Source: Azophilus sp965220835 (GTDB lineage: Bacteria > Pseudomonadota > Gammaproteobacteria > Pseudomonadales > Azotimanducaceae). Taken from it: a DNA stretch of 64,000 bases. The DNA is taken from the NCBI GenBank assembly GCA_965220835.1, contig OZ244842.1, positions 1,178,001-1,242,000 on the forward strand. Reading direction: 5' to 3'. The translations under genes and the position numbers were made by a program. Under the pieces are notes generated by a model. It was given only the letters and a program-made list of their open reading frames with translations. It did not search any database and was not told the DNA's origin. Every line of letters begins with the position of its first letter. Within the stretch, counting starts at the first letter, position 1. Shown here piece by piece: positions 1 through 7,017 of this stretch.

Positions 1-663
1 CTGAAGGCGCAGCTGATCGCCTCGGCCAGCGCCGAGTACCAGGGCCCGCGGGTGGTCGGCGCGGAGGCCCGCCCGCCGAAGTGGGATTGGGTGTATCCCA
101 TGGCGGACATGGCTCAGGACCACCCCAGCATGGCGGAGTTGGCGGCGCGCAAGGGCTTGCATCCAGTGGAGCTCATGATCGACCTTTCCTTGGAGCACGA
201 CTTCGACATCTACTTCCGCCAACCCATTGCCAACGAAGACCAGGAGCACGTGCTGGAGATGATGAAGCACCCGCGCTCCGCCATCACGTTTTCCGACTCC
301 GGTGCCCATGTGGCCCAAATCATGGACAGTTCCCTGCAAACGCACCTGCTGAGCCACTGGGTGCGGGAGCGGGAAGCCTTCACGTTGGAGGAGGCGGTGC
401 GCCAGATCACCTACAACACGGCCACCCTCTGGGGCCTGCACGACCGGGGCCTGATCCGCACCGGCATGGCTGCCGACCTAGTGGTCTTCAACCCAGACAC
501 CATCGGTCCGCGGCTGCCGGAAGTGGCGCACGACCTGCCCGCTGGCGCCAAACGGCTCAAGCAGACTGCGGACGGCATCAAGCACACGGTGGTCAACGGG
601 GAGGTGCTGCTGACAGGCAACGAACACACCGGCGCAACGCCGGGGCGCCTGCTGCGCGCTTAG
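1..663 (+). CDS. N-acyl-D-amino-acid deacylase family amidohydrolase, C-terminal part
   Basis: The reading frame is open from base 1, so the 5' end lies outside the window; 220 residues are present. The sequence resembles the C-terminal half of the D-aminoacylase branch of the amidohydrolase superfamily. It has a FSDSGAHVAQI segment carrying the late metal-site Asp-Ser-Gly-Ala-His, then the typical closing region GLIRTGMAADLVVFNPDTI and a final small beta domain. Such enzymes hydrolyse N-acyl-D-amino acids or related cyclic amides in the cytoplasm; the exact substrate cannot be read here. The stop overlaps the stop of the convergent hspQ gene by 4 nt. Confidence 0.82.
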   Translation: MKAQLIASASAEYQGPRVVGAEARPPKWDWVYPMADMAQDHPSMAELAARKGLHPVELMIDLSLEHDFDIYFRQPIANEDQEHVLEMMKHPRSAITFSDSGAHVAQIMDSSLQTHLLSHWVREREAFTLEEAVRQITYNTATLWGLHDRGLIRTGMAADLVVFNPDTIGPRLPEVAHDLPAGAKRLKQTADGIKHTVVNGEVLLTGNEHTGATPGRLLRA

Positions 664-962
664 TGAACGGTGTGCGGCTGGTAGCGGCGGCCGTTGTAGC
701 TTTCGAAGTAGTGGCCGAGCATGGGATGCTCTATCTGCGAAAGGTCGCGGCTTGGCGTCAGGTGCCGCTCCGCCACATAGGTGCTTTGGGCCGCGCCATC
801 CACCAGCACGTGGTACCAGGGCGCATCCTTGGGCGGCCGGCTTAGGGCCACCGCCTCGTACCACTCCTCGCTCAGTTCAAACTCGGCGTCGGCTTGGAAG
901 ATGACGCCGCGATAACCGAACTTGCGGTGCTTGACGATCTCGCCGGGAGCGAACTGGGTCAC
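660..962 (-). CDS. hspQ: Heat shock protein HspQ / YccV-like hemimethylated-DNA-binding domain protein
   Basis: The 100-residue protein is almost entirely one HspQ (YccV-like) beta-barrel domain: FAPGEIVKHRKFGYRGVIFQ near the N-terminus, then WYEAVALSRPPKDAPWYHVL, and a YVAERHL segment. In Escherichia coli HspQ is a small heat-shock protein that modulates Lon protease and DnaA stability; that role is family knowledge. I chose the GTG at 962 because it sits 8 nt after an AGGGA Shine-Dalgarno-like sequence and gives the usual family start. Longer in-frame starts upstream add a cysteine-rich tail that does not look like the family. The gene is convergent with the amidohydrolase. Confidence 0.85.
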   Translation of the reverse strand: MTQFAPGEIVKHRKFGYRGVIFQADAEFELSEEWYEAVALSRPPKDAPWYHVLVDGAAQSTYVAERHLTPSRDLSQIEHPMLGHYFESYNGRRYQPHTVH

Positions 963-1135
963 GCTAGATTCCCTAAGGTGGTGGCATTCAATCTTGGCCG
1001 GACTGCAGGGACAATGGTAGCAGGCGCAAGCGCTTCGCGAGTGAGTTGCGGCTTCGCCAACGCGAACCACCCCCACCAATTCAGCGGGCGTGACATCGGG
1101 CTGGTTCCTCGCACGCGCTGTGGCGCGCGCGCTTT

Positions 1136-1161
1136 AGCCCGCGGGCTGGAGCCCGCGGGCT
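1136..1161. repeat. Tandem 12-bp palindrome
   Basis: The perfect palindrome AGCCCGCGGGCT occurs twice, at 1136-1147 and 1150-1161, separated by GG. The pair can fold as two small hairpins or one long one. It lies in the 270-bp gap between hspQ and soxC, both of which read away from it, so it is not at an obvious transcription end. It may be a mobile REP-like palindrome or a protein-binding site. Confidence 0.7.
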
Positions 1162-1233
1162 GCTGCTGGACCGGCCGCGTGACCGTGTTAGCATGAAACT
1201 TCATCATTTGAACGGCACCTGAGCTTTCCCGGG

Positions 1234-2580
1234 ATGGCTGAACTCACGAGACGCTTGACACGCCTGCGGCCGGCTCCGGAGCACTTTCTAAGCCCAGCGG
1301 ACCTACAAGCCGCGAGGGAGGGACGGCGCCGATTTCTGCGCACCAGCCTGCTTGCGGCGGGCGCGGCGGCAGCAGCCCCGATAAGGGCCGAAGCCCGCGG
1401 GGCAGACCCGGACATCGTCAATTTGCCGCCTTGGACCACCAGCGTTGGCAGCCCGGTTGCCGCCCGGCCCTATGGCTCGCCGTCCCAGCATCGCCGCACG
1501 CTGCAAAGACAGCAGTTGCCGGGCCTTTCCCCGGTGGGCGCCAACTCCGCTTCCTACTGCCCCTTGCAAGGCCTGTTCGGCATCATCACCCCGTCCGGCC
1601 TGCACTACGAGCGCCACCACCACGGCTGGCACGACATCGACCCGCGACGCCACCGGTTGATGATCAACGCATCCCATCCGGGGCTGATGGCCGAACCCCG
1701 CATCTACACGGTGGAAGACCTGATGCGCCTGCCACCGGTGTCCCGCATCCACTTCATCGAGTGCAGCGGCAACACCGGCACCGAGCGGGCTCAGGCGACG
1801 GTGCCCACGGTGCAGTACACGCACGGGCTGCTCTCCTGCTCCGAGTTCACGGGCGTTCCGTTGCGCTTGTTGCTGGAGGAGTGCGGGGTGGATTTCCGCC
1901 GTGCGCGCTTCGCCTTGGCGGAAGGGGCCGATGGCGCCTCGCTGACCCGCACCATACCCATGGAGATGATCGAGTCCGGCGAGGTGCTGGTGGCCTACGG
2001 CCAGAACGGCGAGTCGCTGCGCCCGGAGAACGGCTTTCCCCTGCGGCTGGTGGTGCCGGGCGTGCAGGGCGTCTCCTGGGTGAAGTGGCTGCGCCGCATC
2101 GAGGTGGGGGACGCACCCTACGCCACCCGCGAGGAGACCTTGCACTACATTGACCTGATGCCGGATGGCCAACATCGCCAGTACACGTCCACTCAGGAGT
2201 GCAAGTCGGTGATCACCACGCCGTCGGGCGGCCAGACGCTGCTGAGCCATGGGTTCCACAACATCTCCGGGCTGGCTTGGTCCGGACGGGGACGGGTGGC
2301 AGGGGTGGACGTTTCGGTGGATGGCGGCCGCAACTGGCGCAGCGCCCGGCTTGAATCACCTGTGCTGGCCAAGGCGCTCACAAGATTTAACTTCGACTGG
2401 GTTTGGGATGGTCAGCCGGCAGTGCTGCAGTCCCGTGCCGTCGACGAGACGGGCTATGTTCAACCCACCTACGTCGAACTGCGTGCGGTGCGGGGCGCCG
2501 GGTCGATCTACCACAACCACGCCATCCAGTCTTGGCAGGTTCGCCCCAGCGGCGAGGTGGTCAATGTGCAAGTGGCTTGA
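1234..2580 (+). CDS. soxC: Sulfite/sulfane dehydrogenase molybdoprotein SoxC
   Basis: The 448-residue protein belongs to the sulfite oxidase family. A twin-arginine signal is visible (RRRFLRTSLLAAG, about residues 32-44), so the folded molybdoenzyme should be exported to the periplasm. The Moco-binding cysteine is Cys177 in IECSGNTGTER. A C-terminal dimerisation domain follows (GVDVSVDGGRNW). SoxC works with the cytochrome SoxD in thiosulfate/sulfane oxidation, and soxD follows directly with a 17-nt overlap, which fits translational coupling. A SorA-type sulfite dehydrogenase is the alternative; the SoxC-like C-terminus and the cytochrome neighbour favour SoxC. Confidence 0.88.
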   Translation: MAELTRRLTRLRPAPEHFLSPADLQAAREGRRRFLRTSLLAAGAAAAAPIRAEARGADPDIVNLPPWTTSVGSPVAARPYGSPSQHRRTLQRQQLPGLSPVGANSASYCPLQGLFGIITPSGLHYERHHHGWHDIDPRRHRLMINASHPGLMAEPRIYTVEDLMRLPPVSRIHFIECSGNTGTERAQATVPTVQYTHGLLSCSEFTGVPLRLLLEECGVDFRRARFALAEGADGASLTRTIPMEMIESGEVLVAYGQNGESLRPENGFPLRLVVPGVQGVSWVKWLRRIEVGDAPYATREETLHYIDLMPDGQHRQYTSTQECKSVITTPSGGQTLLSHGFHNISGLAWSGRGRVAGVDVSVDGGRNWRSARLESPVLAKALTRFNFDWVWDGQPAVLQSRAVDETGYVQPTYVELRAVRGAGSIYHNHAIQSWQVRPSGEVVNVQVA

Positions 2581-3232
2581 GTGGGCCGCCTTGGCGCTGG
2601 TTTGCGCTGCGGCGCCGGTTTGGACTGGGGAGCGCTACCCAGGCATCGGCCGGGCCGCAACCGCAGCGGAAGTGCAAGCTTGGGACATCGACGTGCGGGC
2701 CGATTTCCAAGGGTTGCCCGAAGGGGAGGGCAGCGTCGCCCGAGGCCGAGAACTCTACAACGCCCAGTGCGTGGCCTGCCACGGTGCGGACGGACAATCC
2801 GACGCCTTCTTCACGCCACTCATCGGGGGCACGACCGCGCACGACATTCGTACCGGCCATGCGCGGGCGCTGGCCAACTCCGCCACCGCCCGGCGCACGA
2901 CCTTCATGCGGCTTTCCACGCTCTCCACTCTGTTCGACTACATCCAGCGCGCCATGCCTTGGGAAGCACCGAAATCCTTGCCTGCAGATGACGTGTATGC
3001 GTTGACCGCCTACCTGCTGCACTTGGCCAAGATCGTGCCGGAGAACTTCACCCTCTCCCACAGCAACGTGGCCAGCGTGCAAGGCCGGCTGCCCAATCGC
3101 CATGGCATGACCACCGATCACGGGCTGTGGCCTGGCCTTCCCGCCACCGATGGCGGCATGGGCAACGGCGGCCTGCCCGACATTCGGGCGGAGCGGTGCA
3201 TGAGCGACTGCCGTCCTAGTGATGGTGACTGA
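2564..3232 (+). CDS. soxD: c-type cytochrome subunit of sulfite/sulfane dehydrogenase (SoxD-like)
   Basis: Starting at the ATG that overlaps the end of soxC by 17 nt, this encodes 222 residues with an N-terminal signal peptide (WLEWAALALVCAAAPVWTG). It has one haem c site, Cys69-Val-Ala-Cys72-His73, within NAQCVACHGADGQ. The product should be a periplasmic monohaem cytochrome accepting electrons from SoxC. Well-studied SoxD proteins are larger and carry two haem domains, so this is a short form that may pass electrons singly. Partner identity is inferred from the gene overlap. Confidence 0.8.
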   Translation: MCKWLEWAALALVCAAAPVWTGERYPGIGRAATAAEVQAWDIDVRADFQGLPEGEGSVARGRELYNAQCVACHGADGQSDAFFTPLIGGTTAHDIRTGHARALANSATARRTTFMRLSTLSTLFDYIQRAMPWEAPKSLPADDVYALTAYLLHLAKIVPENFTLSHSNVASVQGRLPNRHGMTTDHGLWPGLPATDGGMGNGGLPDIRAERCMSDCRPSDGD

Positions 3233-3375
3233 ACTGGTGAAGGCAACCGGGCCGCACCAAACTAGGGCAGGCCGCTTGAGTAGGACTCGCTGGCGATGGT
3301 GAGCGAACCGGTTAAGGGAACCGGGCCGCCCAAGCGACGGCAGGCCGCTCTAATGGGGCTCGCTGGCGCTGGTGA
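3229..3375. repeat. Imperfect 73-bp tandem duplication running into an MFS gene start
   Basis: Two units, 3229-3302 and 3303-3375, share the pattern GAACNGGTNAAGG, ACCGGGCCGC, GGCAGGCCGCT and CTCGCTGGCG-TGGTGA. A third partial unit begins at 3376 (CTAAACCAGTGAAGGCAGACGCGG). The GTG start of the transporter lies at the end of unit two, so the duplication may have reshaped its 5' end. Confidence 0.75.
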
Positions 3376-4718
3376 CTAAACCAGTGAAGGCAGACGCGGC
3401 TCTGCCCCATTTGGAACGGCAGAACCCGCAATCGACCGCATCACGCTACTACGTGTTGGCGTTGCTGGTGCTGATCAACGTGTTGAGCTACGTTGACCGG
3501 CACATGCTCCCGGCCTTTGCCGCTCAAATCACCGATGAACTGGACCTCTCCCGCCAGCAGTTCGGGCTGTTGACCGGGTTCGCCTTCGTTGCGGTCTACG
3601 CCCTCAGCGGCCCGGTCATGGGGGTGCTGGCGGATCGCTTCCACCCAGCCCGCATCATCGCTTGGGGCATTGCGCTGTGGAGTGCCATGACCTGGCTCAC
3701 TGGATTGGCCAAGAACTTCCTGCAGATTCTGCTGCCCCGCATGGCGGTTGGCGTCGGTGAAGCCACGCTGCATCCTGCGGCTGCAGGCATGCTCAGCCGT
3801 TTGTTCGCCTCCAACCAGCGGGCGACGGTGTTCGGCCTGTTCTTCATGGGCAGCCACATTGGCCTGGGGCTGGCCTACTGGCTCGCCGGCACATTGGGGG
3901 AGGTGATCGGTTGGCGCATGATGTTCATGGCCCTCGGCGCAGCCGGCCTACTTTTGGCGGTCGTGCTCATGGCCGCGGCCCGTTTCAAGCCAAAGTCGTT
4001 TGCGCCGCCTGCCGGCCCCGACGCTGATACCGAAAGCGCTGGGGCTTCCACTGGAGCGGTGGTACGAGCGCTGATTGACGCGGTTCGCGGCAACGCAGCG
4101 TTTCGTCAGGCGGTTTTGAGCCTATCCCTGCTGCACGCGATCTACGCCAGCGGCCAGTTCATGCAACTGTGGCTGGTTACCGAGAGGGGCTTGCCGGAAT
4201 CGGCGGCTTCTTCCCTCTATGGATCCGTGTACCTGCTGTGTGCCATTCCAGCCGCGATGCTGGGTGGCTTGGCCGCCGACTGGTTCACCCGCCGTCGGCG
4301 CAATACCCACGCGCTGTTCGTCGCGTTGGTGGGCACGGCCATGTGGCCGTTGGTGATCCTCTTCAGGATCGCCACCCCGGAAACCACTAGCTTTTACTTG
4401 GGCATGGGCGCATCAGTGTTGCTGCTGGCCTTTCCCTACGGCGCCATGATCTCACTGGTCCTCAACGAAGCGCCCCGCAGCATCCAATCAACCGCCACCG
4501 CATTCACGATGTTCGCTGCCAACGTATTGGTCATCGGCACCGGCACCTACGCCATTGGCCTGTTCAGCGACCTGTTGGAATCGCAACAACTCGCCGCACC
4601 GCTGACCAAAGCGCTGTTGGGCGCGGACCTGGTCGTGCTGGTGGCGATCATCCTGTACTTCCGCCTGCACCGGAAGATTCTGTTCCGGGATAGCGAAGCG
4701 GAGCGTCGACGGCTTTAG
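3372..4718 (+). CDS. MFS transporter
   Basis: This is a 448-residue polytopic membrane protein with about 12 hydrophobic segments. An MFS signature follows segment 2 (GPVMGVLADRFHPARII), and a related DWFTRRRRN loop follows the mid-protein break. The pattern (INVLSYVDRHMLPAF near the N-terminus) is like Spinster-type and aromatic-acid/organic-acid carriers of marine bacteria. The substrate cannot be deduced. The start is uncertain: the GTG at 3372 sits inside the 73-bp tandem repeat, and the first segment that looks conserved begins near residue 25. Its 3' end overlaps the convergent antitoxin-like gene by 71 bp. Confidence 0.82.
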   Translation: MTKPVKADAALPHLERQNPQSTASRYYVLALLVLINVLSYVDRHMLPAFAAQITDELDLSRQQFGLLTGFAFVAVYALSGPVMGVLADRFHPARIIAWGIALWSAMTWLTGLAKNFLQILLPRMAVGVGEATLHPAAAGMLSRLFASNQRATVFGLFFMGSHIGLGLAYWLAGTLGEVIGWRMMFMALGAAGLLLAVVLMAAARFKPKSFAPPAGPDADTESAGASTGAVVRALIDAVRGNAAFRQAVLSLSLLHAIYASGQFMQLWLVTERGLPESAASSLYGSVYLLCAIPAAMLGGLAADWFTRRRRNTHALFVALVGTAMWPLVILFRIATPETTSFYLGMGASVLLLAFPYGAMISLVLNEAPRSIQSTATAFTMFAANVLVIGTGTYAIGLFSDLLESQQLAAPLTKALLGADLVVLVAIILYFRLHRKILFRDSEAERRRL

Positions 4719-4872
4719 CATCCGGGAAGACATCAAGCAGCTCCGCTGCCACAACCACGTTGGCACTTTCCGCGAAGCGTCGGGCGGTGACGCCCCGCAC
4801 GGCTTTGGAAAAGTCGTACTCAGCGCGCATCGTGTCGCGGTCTTCGGGGAGGGGGCTAGCTGCCTTGCCCAT
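4648..4872 (-). CDS. Small antitoxin-like protein, altered C-terminus
   Basis: The 74-residue protein contains MRAEYDFSKAVRGVTARRFA then NVVVAAELLDVFPDAKAV. This looks like a widespread family of short proteins usually found as antitoxin-like partners. In those proteins I would expect the chain to continue with an amphipathic NEALR-type helix; here it changes to a Gly/Ser/Pro-rich tail. The tail is encoded by DNA that overlaps the 3' end of the transporter gene, so the gene seems to have lost its true end. No toxin partner is visible next to it. The family call is from memory of the motif and is tentative. Confidence 0.5.
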   Translation of the reverse strand: MGKAASPLPEDRDTMRAEYDFSKAVRGVTARRFAESANVVVAAELLDVFPDAKAVDAPLRYPGTESSGAGGSTG

Positions 4873-4957
4873 TATGCAACCTCTCCCGTTCTGAAAGTCC
4901 TGTCAGTTGATTGACTTGGCTTTTTCGGTACATTCCGGCACAAACTCAAAACCACAG

Positions 4958-5014
4958 CTCGCTAGATTACTCGGCAGTGCTCGGAAGGCAAAGCGGTTCC
5001 GAGCTGATTCCGAG
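4958..5014. promoter_or_regulatory. Decayed copy of the four-octamer operator-like element
   Basis: This resembles the elements at 6338-6395 and 14716-14773 but with mutations. Octamer positions read CTCGCTAG (4958), CTCGGCAG (4970), GTTCCGAG (4996) and ATTCCGAG (5007), and one base has been lost before the last. A perfect CTCGGAAG sits at 4980-4987. No AlbA_2 start codon follows on its left side. It appears to be a third, relict copy of the same regulatory segment. Confidence 0.6.
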
Positions 5015-5021
5015 TTCGGGG

Positions 5022-5708
5022 CTAACTCGTGCCCGACGATGCCGTTGCGCTTGTCACGGCCGCAATCGACAGGGCTGCGGCCATGTCCACCACCTCCTTC
5101 ACGGCCTTGCCCATCGCTTCGCCGTCGGCGATCTGCTTAAGCCGCTGCTTGCGCGTTCGCAAGGCCTTCTTGTCGAACGCCAGGCGCAGCAGGTCGACGT
5201 TGCCGGCGAGCGAGATCAGCACTGCGGTTCGCGGTGCGATTTCCCCATCGTCTGAAAAAATCGCGTCGTGCAATCGCTCGACAGTCTCATGTTTCGGGGC
5301 CGGATCGATTGTGCGGTAGACCGTCCTCTTGAACAGCAGCATCGCCCGTTTTTCCTCGGCCCGCAGAATTCCGCGGCGGCACAGCGGGTCCGCGACACGT
5401 TGCGTCAGCTTGCGCAGCCCCGCGAACCGTTGCACCCAGCTGCTCGCGCTTGCTCGCCATCGTGCGTTGCGGATTTGGCGCAGGCACTCGTCGGTCAATG
5501 GGTCACCGACGGATACCGAATTGACTGCTTCCACCGTATTGCCCTTGCGCCCGCCGAGTCTAATGCGGCCCTGCAACAGCAACTCGGCGAGAATCGCCCC
5601 GGATAGTGCGAAGTTCAGCGTCAAATGAGAAGCGAAGCCGGACGCATCGTCCTGCATGGCGAGCAGCAGTACTTCTTCGTGTAGTTGGAGGTTTTGTCTG
5701 TCGGCCAC
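5022..5708 (-). CDS. GPP34 (GOLPH3/Vps74-like) family protein
   Basis: From a GTG at 5708 this gives 228 residues. The N-terminus has the family pattern LQLHEEVLLLAMQDD followed by LNFALSGAILAELLLQGRI. Further conserved pieces are a WVQRFAGL-like stretch, a helix RRGILRAEEKRAMLLFKRTVYRTIDP and a C-terminal Ala-rich helix. The eukaryotic homologue GOLPH3 binds phosphatidylinositol-4-phosphate at the Golgi. Bacterial members have no settled function and may be membrane-associated. The last codons run into the decayed operator segment, so the natural C-terminus may have been trimmed. Alternative upstream starts add an unrelated low-complexity extension. Confidence 0.72.
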   Translation of the reverse strand: MADRQNLQLHEEVLLLAMQDDASGFASHLTLNFALSGAILAELLLQGRIRLGGRKGNTVEAVNSVSVGDPLTDECLRQIRNARWRASASSWVQRFAGLRKLTQRVADPLCRRGILRAEEKRAMLLFKRTVYRTIDPAPKHETVERLHDAIFSDDGEIAPRTAVLISLAGNVDLLRLAFDKKALRTRKQRLKQIADGEAMGKAVKEVVDMAAALSIAAVTSATASSGTS

Positions 5709-5879
5709 GCTTCTGCGATCACATTTGGTTGCGGGAATCGCGTCGGGGGTTCGCGCCGACGATGCGCAGGAAGTGGCACAACTTGCCGCGGCTGCTGTAA
5801 CTGTGGGACATTGCGGGGCAGTATCGCATTCGCGCCGCGAATCCGGCAACAGCGCGGCAGCAGCCCCCAAAACTGGTGC

Positions 5880-6335
5880 AGGCGCTTCGGATCACGAGGT
5901 CCGCTGCCGATGTCCAGGACCAGCCCGCGCCCGACTAGGCTGACCAGGCGCGCTCGCGCGCTCGCCGATTGGTGGAGCCGAAGCGGACGTAGGTTCCGCC
6001 CATCGGCTCGTCCCTTGAGTTGTGTGGCCGATTTGAGCTTTGGTAGACGCGCACGGCAACAACCTAGGTACTGCGGTAATTTAGTTTCTCGATGTCGGGC
6101 AACAGGCGGTGCGAAACAGCATCACTGATCAAGATGGCGACTTTCTCCTCCAATGCCATTGGATTCTTGATGCCGCGCACACGACGCGTTTGATCTTCAA
6201 CACCGATGAGCAATGTCCCGCCAGCCGTGTTGGCAAACGCCACCACCGAACGCAGGAATGGGGTGGGGAAGAAAGGTCGTGCTTGAACTCAAGGGCCTTA
6301 CCCTCAGGCTGGCGTAGAATTTCAGTCAGCTCCAT
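5880..6335 (-). pseudogene. AlbA_2-domain ATP-binding regulator, decayed copy
   Basis: This is a broken paralogue of the gene at 13370-14713. The N-terminal part (MELTEILRQPEGKALEFK, start at 6335) matches. A frameshift near 6260 moves the reading frame, which resumes as VAFANTAGGTLLIGVEDQT and runs to the same TAG that interrupts the other copy. After the stop, the frame continues with VVAVRVYQSSNRPH. Then about 870 bp of the other copy are missing: the sequence jumps from the NRRA region (about 5975) to the extreme C-terminus VLDIGSGPRDPKR (about 5885-5935). The deletion joins at a short GCGCTCGC match. Confidence 0.75.
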
Positions 6336-6337
6336 AG

Positions 6338-6395
6338 CTCGGAAGATTACTCGGAAGTGCTGGGAAGGCAAAGCGCTTCCGAGCTTACTTCCGAG
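6338..6395. promoter_or_regulatory. Dyad-symmetric four-octamer operator-like element (left copy)
   Basis: CTCGGAAG occurs at 6338-6345 and 6350-6357, and its reverse complement CTTCCGAG at 6376-6383 and 6388-6395. The spacings are 12, 26 and 12 bp and the four sites are exactly symmetric about 6366.5. The first octamer lies 2 bp from the AlbA_2 start codon (6335-6333) and so covers the ribosome-binding position. The other side faces the WYL regulator fragment. The arrangement looks like a cooperative repressor operator between two divergent regulator genes. Confidence 0.7.
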
Positions 6396-6502
6396 TTAAG
6401 GACTAACCGGGCGCTGGGCTTGCGGCAGGCCGCTGGCCACGGATGGACGTGGAGCGGCGGCGGCTTGCATTCACCCACTCGGGGGCGGGCGGCAGGCACA
6501 AC

Positions 6503-6971
6503 TACTCATCGCTCTGTGTCGCCCCAGCGCCTCGTTTACTACCGCGACCAGTGGTATGTGGACATCTGGGACGAGGGCAAGAACGCTCTGCGGACCTTCG
6601 CCATAGACCGCATGGACAAGGCTGAAGTGCTGGACCAGCCTGCCCCCGACGTTGCGGAGACTGAGCTGAACGCGGCCCTGACCCTAGGCTATGGCCTGTT
6701 CGCGGGGCCCGCTGAGCAACAGGCGCGGTTGATATCCAAGCCGGAGCGGGCACGGTGGGTGGCCGATGAGCTCTGGCATCCCGATCAATCGGGTGGCTAC
6801 CTGCCGGATGGCCAGTACAAACTGACCGTGCCGTACTCAGATCCGCGGGAGTTTGTGGGTGAGATTCTGCGTTACGGAGCGGATATGAAGGGGGTGGGGC
6901 CGGAATCCCTGGTCGATATGATCTGCGAGAGTCTCCATGGGGCGATGACGCGCTACGGCGACTTGCGGTGA
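6503..6971 (+). pseudogene. WYL-domain regulator, C-terminal remnant (left copy)
   Basis: The open frame encodes VSPQRLVYYRDQWYVDIWDEG, ALRTFAIDRM and then a WCX-like C-terminal extension ending SLHGAMTRYGDLR. This is the second half of a WYL transcription regulator. The N-terminal winged helix and first half of the WYL domain are missing, and the frame upstream of about 6503 has no regulator similarity. WYL proteins usually bind nucleic-acid ligands or nucleotides and often regulate defence loci. The stop codon TGA lies within a truncated CRISPR repeat (6969-6980), so the coding end appears to have been created by a junction with the array. Confidence 0.72.
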
Positions 6972-6980
6972 GGCGGGGAA
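6969..6980 (-). repeat. Truncated CRISPR repeat fused to the WYL remnant
   Basis: TGAGGCGGGGAA matches the right-hand third of the array repeat (one G shorter). It is followed by 37 bp, a normal spacer length, before the first countable repeat at 7018. It overlaps the WYL stop codon and marks the point where similarity to the right-hand WYL copy ends. Confidence 0.6.
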
Positions 6981-7017
6981 GACTTGCCCACCGGCCCGGA
7001 ACAATGCCGCCCTCATG

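Noticed and set aside
1303..2259. Long minus-strand frame opposite soxC
   Set aside because: It has no recognisable domain, and the plus strand carries a clear SoxC with a signal and active-site cysteine. High GC makes long shadow frames common.
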